Origin: Arthrobacter sp. efr-133-R2A-120
Lineage (GTDB): Bacteria > Actinomycetota > Actinomycetes > Actinomycetales > Micrococcaceae
Direction: 5' to 3'
DNA length: 64,000 nt
NCBI RefSeq assembly: GCF_030209835.1
Contig: NZ_JARVRF010000001.1
Location: forward strand, 113,204-177,203
The position numbers and the translations under genes were made by a program. The notes beneath the pieces were generated by a model. That model saw only the letters and a program-made list of their open reading frames with translations. It had not been told where the DNA came from and ran no database searches. This document shows positions 34,400 through 43,293 of this stretch, piece by piece; position 1 is the stretch's first letter; each line of letters starts with the position of its first letter.

Positions 34400-35767
34400 A
34401 TGAGCAGCATTATTTCCGTCTACAACCCCGCTACAGAAGAAAAGATAGGCGAGGTGCCCGCCTACGACCTGCCGGACGTGAATGCAGCGGTCGAACGCGG
34501 ACGGGCCGCCCAGCGCGCTTGGGTTCGCAAGCCACTGGCTGAACGCCGTGATGCCCTCTGGGCTATTGCCGATGCTGTCATCGCTCACTGCGACGAACTG
34601 GCCTTGCTCGAATCCACCGACGTTGGTAAGCCATTGGCGGCGGCCCGACAGGAAGTTCTTGGTGTCGCCGAGTGCTTCAAGTACTACGCCGGAACGGTGG
34701 ACAAGATCCTCGGAGACACCATTCCGGTCGACGGCGGCGTCAGCATGACTTTCCGCGAGCCGCTGGGTGTTGTGGCCGTAATTGCCCCGTGGAACTTCCC
34801 TCTGCCTATCGCATCCTGGGGTATCGCGCCGGCTCTGGCCAGCGGTAATTCCGTGATTGTGAAACCCGCTGCCCTTACCCCTCTGTCGACTGTTCGATTT
34901 GGTGAAATCGTGAAGGAGCTGGGCGTCGTCGGAGACGCGCTTCAGGTTCTCACTGGGTCGGGCGCCCGGATCGGCAATGCCCTCGCTGAACACCCGGATG
35001 TTAACAAGGTAAGTTTTACTGGCTCCACCGAGGTCGGCCGGTCCATCGTCCAGGCGGCTTCAACGACGATGAAAAGAGTCTCCCTTGAGCTCGGCGGGAA
35101 GTCCGCCAGTATTGTCTACAACGACGTTGACCTCGCCAAGTGTCTGCAGGCAGCCCCGATGTCGGTCTTCGACAACACGGGCCAGGACTGCTGTGCACGC
35201 AGCCGCTTTCTCGTGCAGCGGGGGGTCTTCGACGAGTTCGTTGAGGGATTCATCGAGTCTACGCGTGCACTGAAAATTGGTAACCCGCTGGACGACAAGA
35301 CCCATCTTGGACCTCTGGTATCAGCAGCTCACCGCGACACCGTTTCCAGCTTCCTCGAAAACGGGCTCAACGTCGTCACCGCCGGTGAAGCACCGGATGG
35401 CCCCGGCTTCTGGATGGCACCCAGAATCGTCATTGCCCCGGACCCCAAGAGCCGGGTGGCAACCGATGAAATTTTCGGCCCAGTCGCCTCGGTGATTCCC
35501 TTCGACACCGAAGAGGAAGCCATCGCGCTGGCCAACAGCTCAATTTACGGCCTGAGCGGCTCCATCTGGACCAATGACGTCGGCCAGGCCCTGCGGACGG
35601 CGCGGGCACTCGAGTCCGGGACTCTCTCGGTCAACTCGAACTCATCAATTCGAATCCAGACACCTTATGGCGGCTTCAAACAGTCAGGCATCGGTCGAGG
35701 GCTGGGCCAAGCTGCCATCGAGGCATACACCGAACTCAAGACCGTGTTTGTAAGGACAGAACCGTGA
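34400..35767 (+). CDS. Aldehyde dehydrogenase, betaine/aminoaldehyde type
   Basis: 455 aa, ATG with GAAGGAGC upstream. IAPWNFPL nucleotide loop, FTGSTEVGR, catalytic Glu in SLELGGKSA (about 230), Cys in GQDCCARSR (about 264, two adjacent Cys) and DEIFGPVASV. Family members oxidise amino-aldehydes such as gamma-aminobutyraldehyde or gamma-glutamyl-aminobutyraldehyde; here that would follow P450 ring opening or amine oxidation. Its stop overlaps the GTG of the diflavin reductase, so both are one unit. Confidence 0.88.
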   Translation: MSSIISVYNPATEEKIGEVPAYDLPDVNAAVERGRAAQRAWVRKPLAERRDALWAIADAVIAHCDELALLESTDVGKPLAAARQEVLGVAECFKYYAGTVDKILGDTIPVDGGVSMTFREPLGVVAVIAPWNFPLPIASWGIAPALASGNSVIVKPAALTPLSTVRFGEIVKELGVVGDALQVLTGSGARIGNALAEHPDVNKVSFTGSTEVGRSIVQAASTTMKRVSLELGGKSASIVYNDVDLAKCLQAAPMSVFDNTGQDCCARSRFLVQRGVFDEFVEGFIESTRALKIGNPLDDKTHLGPLVSAAHRDTVSSFLENGLNVVTAGEAPDGPGFWMAPRIVIAPDPKSRVATDEIFGPVASVIPFDTEEEAIALANSSIYGLSGSIWTNDVGQALRTARALESGTLSVNSNSSIRIQTPYGGFKQSGIGRGLGQAAIEAYTELKTVFVRTEP

Positions 35768-37470
35768 CAACTGATACAGGGGAGCTGGTTCGGACGAACC
35801 AAGGCACCTCTTCCGAAGTATCCAGTGGGACAAACACCGCCGTGCAGACCCTTAGCGTCCTCTACGGCAGCCAGACCGGGAACGCTGAGTTCCTTGCGTC
35901 CAAGATCGTGGACAAGGCAAACGGCCAAGGTTACTCAGCCGAGCTTATGAGCCTGGACATGGTGACCCCGCAAGATGCGGCACGCAAGGACCGCCTGTTG
36001 ATCGTTACCGCCACACACGACAACGGCCACATGCCGGACAATGCGCAACCGTTTTGGGAACAGCTTCAAAGCGCCGGTTCAGATCTCTTTAAGGACGTTC
36101 CCTTCGCCGTCCTTGCCATTGGTGACTCCATGTACGAAGACTTCTGCAAAGCTGGCATCGACCTTGACGAGCGCCTTGGCGAACTCGGCGGCAAGAGAAT
36201 CCTCGACCGCCTCGATTGCGATGTCGACTATGACCTGACGTCAGGCAAGTGGATCAAGGGCATGCTCGAAACCTTCAAGACAGTTGTTCCCAAGAAGCGA
36301 GACAACAACCCAGAAGGCTCCACTGTTCCAGGAGCAAACCCCGCTGAGCAGCCCAAGAGCACACGCCGGGAACCTGACACTGCCACTGTCGTCGAGGCCC
36401 GCCTCCTTAGCGCTCCAGAGTCCGAAAAAGAGGTCTGGCACTATGAGCTGGAGGTTAGCGGCGACAGCCGCAACTACCGGGCAGGTGACTCACTTGCCGT
36501 AATCCCCGCCAACTCCGCCGAGCTCGTGGAAGACCTTCTAGCATTCCTCAACCTCCGGGGAAGCGAGGTGTTCGGTGACGACGGGAAGACCGTACGGGAG
36601 ACGCTTCAAAACGACTATGAGCTTCGGCTGCCCCATCTGGGCATTGTGGCCTGGCTTGTTGAAGATCTCGCACCGGATCATCCCGTGCGGAGCCTGGTCG
36701 AGTCCGGTGACCGCAATGCGCTGGAGGACTGGCTGTGGGGACGGGACATGCTGGACGTGCTGCAGGAAACCCGGACAACAGATATCGATCCTCAAGAGTT
36801 CCTCTCAATGCTGAGGCCTCTGCAGCACCGGTCGTACTCCATCGCATCCAGTCCCCTCGCTGACGGCGACCGCATCCACTTGACGGTCTCCTCAGTGCGT
36901 TACGAGATTGCCGGGCGGCGGCACTCGGGTGCATGCAGCGGATTCCTCCAGTCCGCTGCGTGCACCAAAACAGCCATAAAAGTGTTCCCGCTGCCGGCGC
37001 ACGAGTTCCATCTGCCCAATGACAACTCAGCTGATGTGATCATGATCGGTCCAGGTGTCGGAGTTGCCCCGTTCCGCGCTTTCCTCCGTGACCGTGAAGT
37101 CTCACAAGCCCGGGGACGAAACTGGCTGTTCTTCGGGGACCGGCACGAAAAGCCTTCCTGGCTCTATCAGGCGGAAATGGAAGAACTGCAGAGCAACGGA
37201 GTGCTGGACCGTCTCAGCCTGGCTTTCTCCCGGGATCAACAGGGCAAGCTCTACGTCCAGGACCGGATCCGCGAAGAAGGTGAAGTCATCTTTGCCTGGC
37301 TATCGGGCGGAGCTTCCGTCTATGTGTGCGGCGGCAAACAGATAGCACCTGATATCGACGATGCCCTGCTGACGGTGCTCAGCAGCCACGGCGCAATGAC
37401 CCCTGAAAAGGCGAACGACTACCTGCAGTCCATGAAGAGCGAGGGCCGTTACGTCAAGGACGTCTACTAG
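35764..37470 (+). CDS. Diflavin reductase (CysJ / NADPH-P450-reductase type)
   Basis: 568 aa, GTG start overlapping the ALDH stop. An FMN-binding flavodoxin domain (LYGSQTGNAEFLASKI, about 33-170), a variable linker rich in Pro/Ser/Glu (175-200), an FAD domain with RSYSIASSP (about 356) and an NADPH domain with GPGVGVAPFRAFLRDRE (about 430) and VYVCGGKQIAPD. It passes NADPH electrons one at a time to a heme or Fe-S partner. No sulfite reductase hemoprotein is nearby; the candidate partner is the P450 at 40697, although that has its own ferredoxin system. Confidence 0.85.
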   Translation: MTTDTGELVRTNQGTSSEVSSGTNTAVQTLSVLYGSQTGNAEFLASKIVDKANGQGYSAELMSLDMVTPQDAARKDRLLIVTATHDNGHMPDNAQPFWEQLQSAGSDLFKDVPFAVLAIGDSMYEDFCKAGIDLDERLGELGGKRILDRLDCDVDYDLTSGKWIKGMLETFKTVVPKKRDNNPEGSTVPGANPAEQPKSTRREPDTATVVEARLLSAPESEKEVWHYELEVSGDSRNYRAGDSLAVIPANSAELVEDLLAFLNLRGSEVFGDDGKTVRETLQNDYELRLPHLGIVAWLVEDLAPDHPVRSLVESGDRNALEDWLWGRDMLDVLQETRTTDIDPQEFLSMLRPLQHRSYSIASSPLADGDRIHLTVSSVRYEIAGRRHSGACSGFLQSAACTKTAIKVFPLPAHEFHLPNDNSADVIMIGPGVGVAPFRAFLRDREVSQARGRNWLFFGDRHEKPSWLYQAEMEELQSNGVLDRLSLAFSRDQQGKLYVQDRIREEGEVIFAWLSGGASVYVCGGKQIAPDIDDALLTVLSSHGAMTPEKANDYLQSMKSEGRYVKDVY

Positions 37471-37483
37471 GCCCCGCATGACC

Positions 37484-37523
37484 CTGCCCAGTATCAGGGG
37501 ACTTTCGTGTCCTGGGTGGGCAG
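37484..37523 (+). terminator. Hairpin after diflavin reductase
   Basis: CTGCCCA (37484-37490) pairs with TGGGCAG (37517-37523), with an inner imperfect CAGGGGAC/GTGTCCTG stem. No long T-run. Confidence 0.5.
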
Positions 37524-37595
37524 GAACACGAAATTGGCCTGCGTACGGCACTGGATGTGACCTGACTTACCGAATGCATGTAGCCGGTAATCATG

Positions 37596-37612
37596 ATGTG
37601 CAACTTGCACAT
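37596..37612. promoter_or_regulatory. TGTGCA-N3-TGCACA operator before gamma-glutamylamide synthetase operon
   Basis: ATGTGCA-ACT-TGCACAT is a perfect 7-3-7 dyad, 67 bases upstream of the GTG at 37679. It matches the dyad at 34243-34257 in all six core positions of each arm. A probable operator of the PucR-type regulator encoded at the end of the operon. Confidence 0.7.
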
Positions 37613-37678
37613 ACGGCAAGCAAGCCCCCCATTTAGTGTCTTCAGTAACGAATATCAATGAGGATAAAGAGGTACATA

Positions 37679-39124
37679 GTGAATCCGATCACACAGGTCC
37701 CGGAGGACCTCCAAGAACTCGAGGCTATCGACATGCAGGATCAATCCGCGGCGGCGTCAGCCCACGACGAGCTCCAAAAGTTCGTCTCCGAAAACGACAT
37801 CAAGACGTTCAAGGTGGGGGTGGTGGACCTGGACGGTGTTTGGCGCGGTAAGCGCATCCCCGCCCGCTACTTCCTGGAAAGTGTCGCTGAGCGCGGAACG
37901 AATATCTGCAATATCATCTTCGGCTGGGATATTCAGGACGAAATCATTTCTGATCTAAGCTACACGGGGTGGGACTCAGGCTATCCTGACGTGACGCTCC
38001 TTCCGGATCTCAGTACCCTGAAGGTCGTTCCGGGGGAACCCGGCGTGGCTTCTGTCATTTGCGACGCCTACGAGCTGTCGGGGGAGCCTGCGGCGATCTG
38101 TCCTCGGAGCATTCTCAAGCGGGTTGTGCAGAAAGCCGAAGACCTCGGTTACTCGCCGGTCTGCGCTTATGAGTTCGAGTTCTACCTGTTCAATGGCACG
38201 CCAACGGACCTTGCCGCCAAAGGCTGGCGCGACCTGACCACCATCACCGCCGGAAGCCATACCTACAGCCTCGTCAGGGACACAGGCACAGAGTTCCTCA
38301 TTGGTGAGATCCGCCGCCGCCTGTCTGAGCAGGGGATCTTCATCGAGGCCAGCAACAGTGAAAACGGGCCGGGCCAGTTCGAGATGAACATTCACTATTC
38401 AGATGCCCTGGCTGCCGCCGACAACGCTCTCCGGCTTAAGGCCACTGTCAAGGAAGTAGCAGCGGAGGCTGGTTACACGGCATCCTTCATGGCAAAGATC
38501 AACCCGGAGTGGGCCGGATCCTCCGGGCACATGCACCAGAGCCTTTGGGATGCGGAATCCGGCAAGTCAGCCTTCGCCAATGCCGAGGATTCCGGCGAGC
38601 TGAGCGCCATCGGGTACAACTACCTGGCGGGGATTGTCGAGACGGCACCGGAGCTCACGGCCCTCTACCTACCCACTATCAACTCGTACAAGAGGACCGA
38701 AGGTGGGCAGTGGGCCGGATCCAGCGCCACCTGGGGGCTCGACAACCGGACGGTCGCGATTAGGTCCATCCCCTCAACGGGCAGTGCGGCCCGCATCGAA
38801 AACCGGGTACCGGGTGCTGATGCCAATCCCTACCTGGTCATTGCCGCGAATATCGCCGCCGGCCTTCACGGCGTGGAGCAGAAACTGGCTGCCCCGAGGC
38901 GGGTGGTAGGCAACGCCTATGCCTTGGAGGAGGGCCACCAGGTAAAACAGCTGCCAGGAACACTCGACCAGGCCATTGAAGAGTTCGAGAAAAGCGAGGT
39001 TGCCAAGGCGTACTTCGGTGAAACCTTCGTGAGGCACTACGTCCAGACGAGGCGCTGGGAGCTCCGCAAGCTTCAGACCAGTGTCACTGACTTCGAAATC
39101 GCACGTTACCTGGAACGAATCTAG
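37679..39124 (+). CDS. Glutamine-synthetase-like gamma-glutamylamide synthetase
   Basis: 481 aa from GTG 37679, chosen because AAAGAGG lies 6 bases upstream (ATG 37658 is the alternative). GS core motifs: CAYEFEFYLF, NGPGQFEMNI, SSGHMHQSL, NSYKRTEGGQWAGSSATWGLDN-like region, ENRVPGADANPYL. Sequence is of the PuuA/IpuC/orf1-prime type rather than housekeeping GlnA. It ligates glutamate to a primary or secondary amine with ATP, masking the amino group. Opens an operon with a matching hydrolase, P450 and redox partners. Confidence 0.85.
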   Translation: MNPITQVPEDLQELEAIDMQDQSAAASAHDELQKFVSENDIKTFKVGVVDLDGVWRGKRIPARYFLESVAERGTNICNIIFGWDIQDEIISDLSYTGWDSGYPDVTLLPDLSTLKVVPGEPGVASVICDAYELSGEPAAICPRSILKRVVQKAEDLGYSPVCAYEFEFYLFNGTPTDLAAKGWRDLTTITAGSHTYSLVRDTGTEFLIGEIRRRLSEQGIFIEASNSENGPGQFEMNIHYSDALAAADNALRLKATVKEVAAEAGYTASFMAKINPEWAGSSGHMHQSLWDAESGKSAFANAEDSGELSAIGYNYLAGIVETAPELTALYLPTINSYKRTEGGQWAGSSATWGLDNRTVAIRSIPSTGSAARIENRVPGADANPYLVIAANIAAGLHGVEQKLAAPRRVVGNAYALEEGHQVKQLPGTLDQAIEEFEKSEVAKAYFGETFVRHYVQTRRWELRKLQTSVTDFEIARYLERI

Positions 39125-39184
39125 CGCGCAGTGCAGCGCTAAGAACGTCCATTTCCACATTTCATACCCAGAAAGAAGCACCCA

Positions 39185-39958
39185 ATGACTACTCACCCCG
39201 GAAAGATCGCTGCTGTCACCGGAGCCGCGTCCGGAAACGGCCTTGCCATCGCAGAAAAGCTGCTCAAGGAGGGCGCCACCGTCGTGGCCCTCGACCGTGA
39301 CGAGGCCGCGCTCGAGCGTCTGGTTGTCCAGCACCCGGAAATGGTGCCTGTTGTTATGGACGTCGCTGACGAAGCCTCGGTCCGCAGCGGCATGGCAGAG
39401 ATCGACGCAAAATTCGGCCGGCTTGACACCCTCGTCAACAATGCAGGCATCGTTAAGGGCAGCAACTTCGATGACTTGGGCGTTGCGGAGTGGGACCAGG
39501 TCTTCGCTGTAAACTCCACCGGACCGTTCTTGGTCAGTCAGGCCGCCCGACGCCTGCTGGAGAAGGGTGCGGCGGCTCGGGGCGAGGATTCAACCAGCGC
39601 CATTGTGAACATCACCTCTGTCGAGGCCCACATTGTTATCGCCAGCAGCGGGCATCCTCAGGTGCACTACAACGCTTCCAAGGGTGCACTTCTTATGTTC
39701 ACCAAGGCTTTGGCAATCGAAACCGCAGCGTCCAAGATCCGCGTCAACGCTGTCGCCCCCGGCTTCATTGAGACCCCGTTCACCAAGTCCGTGCTGGAAA
39801 ACCAGGATGCTGTGAAGTTCCTCCTTGACCGTACGCCGCTCGGACGAATCGGCCGCCCATCGGACGTTGCCAATGCAGTCGCCTTCCTGGCCAGCGACGA
39901 GGCCAGTTGGGTGACCGGTACCACGATTCACGTCGACGGTGGTTGGCTGGTTTACTGA
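39185..39958 (+). CDS. Short-chain dehydrogenase/reductase
   Basis: 257 aa, ATG with AAAGAAG upstream. Classical SDR: VTGAASGNGLAIAE (cofactor glycine motif with Asn in place of Ile/Leu), NNAG, Ser in NITSVEAH, catalytic HYNASKGAL, and VAPGFIETPF. An Asp at the end of strand 2 (ALDRDEAAL) indicates NAD(H) preference. Probably oxidises a hydroxyl or hemiaminal intermediate produced by the P450. Starts 60 bases after the GS gene and ends 1 base before the hydrolase start. Confidence 0.85.
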   Translation: MTTHPGKIAAVTGAASGNGLAIAEKLLKEGATVVALDRDEAALERLVVQHPEMVPVVMDVADEASVRSGMAEIDAKFGRLDTLVNNAGIVKGSNFDDLGVAEWDQVFAVNSTGPFLVSQAARRLLEKGAAARGEDSTSAIVNITSVEAHIVIASSGHPQVHYNASKGALLMFTKALAIETAASKIRVNAVAPGFIETPFTKSVLENQDAVKFLLDRTPLGRIGRPSDVANAVAFLASDEASWVTGTTIHVDGGWLVY

Positions 39959-39959
39959 C

Positions 39960-40700
39960 ATGCGGGCGCCCCTCATTGCTATTTCCGCGGCCCGGCAGAT
40001 CGTCGATACCGCCTTTGGCCCGATGCCTTCAACGGTCCAGAACATGGCCTACGCCAACGGCGTGCTTGCCGCGGGAGGCCGTCCTGCCATTCTTCCCTCA
40101 ACGGCAACAATTCCGGAGGGCGCGCTTGAAGGGTTTGACGGGCTCATCCTCACCGGTGGCGGTGACATCAGCCCCCGGCTGTACGGCGAGGACCCGATCG
40201 ACACGGTTTACGACGTGTGTGATATCAGAGACGATTTCGAGATCGAGCTTTATAACGAGGCCATGCTCCGTGGCATACCCGTCCTGGCGACCTGCCGGGG
40301 GATGCAGCTTGTCAACGTGATACGCGGCGGAAACCTCGTCCAGGAGGTGAGCCCGGACAGGGGGCACTGGCAGGACAACCCTTCACACGAACCCTGGCAC
40401 AGGGTGCAACTGGAACCAGATTCCGAACTAGCCCGGATCGCCAAAGGCCTGAGCATCCCGGTGAACAGCTACCACCACCAGGGCTTGGGAAAGCTCGGAA
40501 CCGGCCTTCGTGTCGTGGGACGGGAAGGCGACGTCATCGAGGCAATTGAAGCCGATGATGCCCGCCTCATCGGAGTCCAATGGCATCCAGAGCACATGGT
40601 CGACTATCACGAAGCCCAGAAGGCCCTCTTCGTTGATCTCGTAGAGAAGGCCGCAGCGTACGCACAGTCACAGCAACCACTTCAGGAGCAATTCTCATGA
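39960..40700 (+). CDS. Class I glutamine-amidotransferase-like gamma-glutamyl hydrolase (PuuD type)
   Basis: 246 aa from ATG 39960. DGLILTGGGDISPRLYGED, nucleophile Cys in VLATCRGMQLVN, and VQWHPEHM supply the Cys-His catalytic pair of gamma-glutamyl-GABA hydrolases. It removes glutamate from a gamma-glutamylated product after oxidation, pairing with the GS-like enzyme at the start of the operon. Its stop overlaps the P450 ATG (ATGA). Confidence 0.85.
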   Translation: MRAPLIAISAARQIVDTAFGPMPSTVQNMAYANGVLAAGGRPAILPSTATIPEGALEGFDGLILTGGGDISPRLYGEDPIDTVYDVCDIRDDFEIELYNEAMLRGIPVLATCRGMQLVNVIRGGNLVQEVSPDRGHWQDNPSHEPWHRVQLEPDSELARIAKGLSIPVNSYHHQGLGKLGTGLRVVGREGDVIEAIEADDARLIGVQWHPEHMVDYHEAQKALFVDLVEKAAAYAQSQQPLQEQFS

Positions 40701-41890
40701 GCACAGAAACTGAGCGGGGACTCAGCCACAACAAGTCAGACTTTGACTTCCACGGACGGTCGCTCGACAACATATTCGACGAATACCAGGACATCCTAAC
40801 CAACGGCCCTGTTGGACACAGCAACAAGTATGGAGGCTTTTGGTACGTCACCAAGAGCGAGGACATCTTCAATGCCGAGCAGGACCCAGACACTTTCGCC
40901 GTCGGACCCTCAATGATCCTACCCCCCTTCGGCACCGATGTCCCCCTGATTCCGATCGACATCGATCCGCCAGCCCACGCTGACTTCCGCAAGATCCTCC
41001 TGCCGATGTTCACTCCCATGAATGTTTCAAAGCTTGGACCCGGCATGCGTGAGACCGCCAGACAGCTATGCCATGAAGTCCTCGCGGCCGGCGACGTCGT
41101 TGATGTTTCGGCGAAGCTTGCCCGCCCGATGCCGACGATTATCTTCAGCCGGCTGGCCGGATATCCGGAGCAGGACTGGCCCATTTTCGACCGGTGGATT
41201 GACGAGATCATCTATGAGCGGACCGCGCATCCGGAAACGGCATATGCGGCCGGACGCGAGCTCAACGACTACTTCGACCGTCTTCTCGACGAACGTGAAG
41301 AGGCCGGACCGGAAGCAGAACCCAGCAATGACCTGATCACCCAGCTTCTGAAAGCGGAAGTGAAAGGCCGGAAGCTCACGCGTGAAGAGCTGCTGTCGTA
41401 CTGCTACCTGCTCTTCCTGGCCGGGCTGGACACGACCGCCTGGGCGATCCGTTCCGCCCTTTGGTACCTTGCCGGCAACCCGCAGGCCCAGCAGCAGTTG
41501 CGTGAAAACCCGGACCTGATCCCCACAGCTGCGGAAGAGTTCCTGCGGACGCTTTCCCCGGTCCAGGCCATGGCCCGGACCGCGAAGAAGGACACAGTTG
41601 TCCGGGGCCAGGAGATCAAGGCCGGTGAACGCGTCGTGCTCGTCTTCGGCGCGGGCAACCGAGACCCAGAGGTCTACGAAGAACCCAATGAAATCAAGAT
41701 TGACCGTGAAGACAACCGCCACCTGGCCTTCGGCGGAGGGATCCACCGGTGCCTTGGCTCGAACCTTGGCCGCGCGGAGATGGTTATCGCCATGGAGGAA
41801 TTCCTCAAGGCTGTCCCTCACTTTGAACGGGCGAATGACGACGAACCGTGGCACGGCGTCGGCCCGCTTACCCTCAAGATTGGAGCTTGA
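40697..41890 (+). CDS. Bacterial class I cytochrome P450
   Basis: 397 aa, AGGAG upstream. I-helix LFLAGLDTTAWAI with the Asp-Thr pair, ExxR in the AAEEFLRTLSP/K-helix region, heme loop FGGGIHRCLGSNLG with the Cys thiolate near residue 352. No membrane anchor, so a soluble class I enzyme served by the adjacent ferredoxin and reductase. Neighbouring GS-like and gamma-glutamyl hydrolase genes suggest an amine substrate; mycobacterial CYP151 (piperidine, pyrrolidine, morpholine) has the same P450-ferredoxin-reductase-GS company. Family assignment to CYP151 is not proven. Confidence 0.9.
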   Translation: MSTETERGLSHNKSDFDFHGRSLDNIFDEYQDILTNGPVGHSNKYGGFWYVTKSEDIFNAEQDPDTFAVGPSMILPPFGTDVPLIPIDIDPPAHADFRKILLPMFTPMNVSKLGPGMRETARQLCHEVLAAGDVVDVSAKLARPMPTIIFSRLAGYPEQDWPIFDRWIDEIIYERTAHPETAYAAGRELNDYFDRLLDEREEAGPEAEPSNDLITQLLKAEVKGRKLTREELLSYCYLLFLAGLDTTAWAIRSALWYLAGNPQAQQQLRENPDLIPTAAEEFLRTLSPVQAMARTAKKDTVVRGQEIKAGERVVLVFGAGNRDPEVYEEPNEIKIDREDNRHLAFGGGIHRCLGSNLGRAEMVIAMEEFLKAVPHFERANDDEPWHGVGPLTLKIGA

Positions 41891-41895
41891 TCACC

Positions 41896-42132
41896 ATGGG
41901 AGAACTTTGGGTCGACGGAGGGCGTTGCCAAGGCCACGCCCGGTGCTGGGCTCTGGCACCCGAAACCTTTGAGATCGACGAGGAAGGCTACGCGCACGTC
42001 ATTCCTGGCCGCGAAAACAGCGGCGATGAACCCAACGTCCGCAAGGCCATCCGGAACTGCCCCGAACGGGCAATTTTGGAACGGGAAACGAACGATGCCG
42101 GCGAGAAAGCGTCAGAGGTTTCGGCGTCGTGA
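41896..42132 (+). CDS. 3Fe-4S-type ferredoxin
   Basis: 78 aa from ATG 41896 with GGAG upstream. The pattern CQGHARC ... NCPERAI has only three Cys (the fourth ligand position is His/Ala), typical of P450-linked [3Fe-4S] ferredoxins of actinobacteria. Carries electrons from the next gene's reductase to the P450. Six-base gap to the P450 and overlap with the reductase. Confidence 0.9.
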   Translation: MGELWVDGGRCQGHARCWALAPETFEIDEEGYAHVIPGRENSGDEPNVRKAIRNCPERAILERETNDAGEKASEVSAS

Positions 42133-43289
42133 CACATATGCCAGAACGGGTTGTGGTCATTGGCGCTTCGGTTGCATCGGCGATGCTGATTGAACGCAGT
42201 CGCGAGCTGGGCTTTGCGGGCGAATTTATCGTCATTGATTCAGACCCGAATGCGCCCTACGACCGGCCCCCGCTGTCCAAGCAATTTCTTCTTGGCACTG
42301 GTTCCGTCGAACCGGCCGAGTGGTGGCCGGAGGCTACGCCGATCCTCAACGCAAAGGCGATCGGGCTGCTCACCGACAAGCGGACGGTCCTGCTGGACAG
42401 GCTCGGAGAAGTAGCAGCTGACGCGGTCGTAATCGCAACAGGAGCCGGCTCAATCCGGCTGCCGAACGAGCCGGCGGGCGTTCTGAGCCTAAGAACCGCC
42501 CAGGATGCCCTGTCCCTGCGAAACGCCGTGGATGCAGGAGCCACCAGCGCGATTATCGTCGGCGCCGGAACCATTGGTGCGGAACTGGCATCTACGCTCG
42601 CCCAACGTGGGCTTGCCGTCACGGTAGTAGATTTGGCTCCGCAACCTATGCAGCGCTTCTTTTCAGGACATCTTGGGGAGGAAGCGAAGGCATGGATGCA
42701 CCAGGCCGGTGTTGTAACTCACTTTGGTGTTGCTGTGGAATCCATTCAGAAGACGGATCCTCACTGGGCGGTCCGGATCAGCGGCCTTGACCTGCACGCC
42801 GACCTGGTTATTAGCGCTGTCGGCGCGCGGCCCAATACCGAATGGCTGACCTACAGCGAGCTTGACGTTTCCAACGGAGTCCGTTGCACAGCGGACGGGA
42901 AATCCCTGCTGACCACCGGTGAAATCGCCGACGGCATCTTCGCTATCGGAGACGTTTCGGCCCGGCAGGCCGAGGACGGAACCTTTCGGCGGTTCGAGAG
43001 TTGGACCCAGGCCCAACGGCATGGCGCAGCCTTGGCTGAGTACTTTGCCGGCTTCGAATCCGCGGAACTGGAACAGGCTCCGTATGGTTGGACGGAGCAG
43101 TTCGGCCGAAAGGTACAGGTGCACGGGATGCTTCCGTCGGCAGGCGAACTTGTACAGGTGTACGCTGCAGAGGAACGCAACGCCGCCTTGTACCGGATTG
43201 GATCTACGGAGGAGGACGTGGCCTGGATCGGCGTCAACGCGCCAAGGCAGTTCAGCCGGGCCTCCATGGGCATGAGCCTTCTAAGCTGA
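42129..43289 (+). CDS. FAD-dependent ferredoxin reductase
   Basis: 386 aa. GTG 42129 overlaps the ferredoxin stop (ATG 42138 alternative). FAD motif VVVIGASVASAMLIERSREL, in which the usual GGG/AG glycines are partly Ala/Ser, DRPPLSKQFLLG, NAD motif IIVGAGTIGAELASTLAQRG and the late GIFAIGDVSA. This is the oxygenase-coupled NADH ferredoxin reductase (BphA4/CamA) type. Completes a three-component P450 system. Confidence 0.88.
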   Translation: MTHMPERVVVIGASVASAMLIERSRELGFAGEFIVIDSDPNAPYDRPPLSKQFLLGTGSVEPAEWWPEATPILNAKAIGLLTDKRTVLLDRLGEVAADAVVIATGAGSIRLPNEPAGVLSLRTAQDALSLRNAVDAGATSAIIVGAGTIGAELASTLAQRGLAVTVVDLAPQPMQRFFSGHLGEEAKAWMHQAGVVTHFGVAVESIQKTDPHWAVRISGLDLHADLVISAVGARPNTEWLTYSELDVSNGVRCTADGKSLLTTGEIADGIFAIGDVSARQAEDGTFRRFESWTQAQRHGAALAEYFAGFESAELEQAPYGWTEQFGRKVQVHGMLPSAGELVQVYAAEERNAALYRIGSTEEDVAWIGVNAPRQFSRASMGMSLLS

Positions 43290-43293
43290 AACT

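Noticed and set aside
40697..41890. Naming the P450 as CYP151 and the pathway as morpholine degradation
   Set aside because: Context fits, but family and substrate cannot be established without an alignment or assay, so only the broader call was made.
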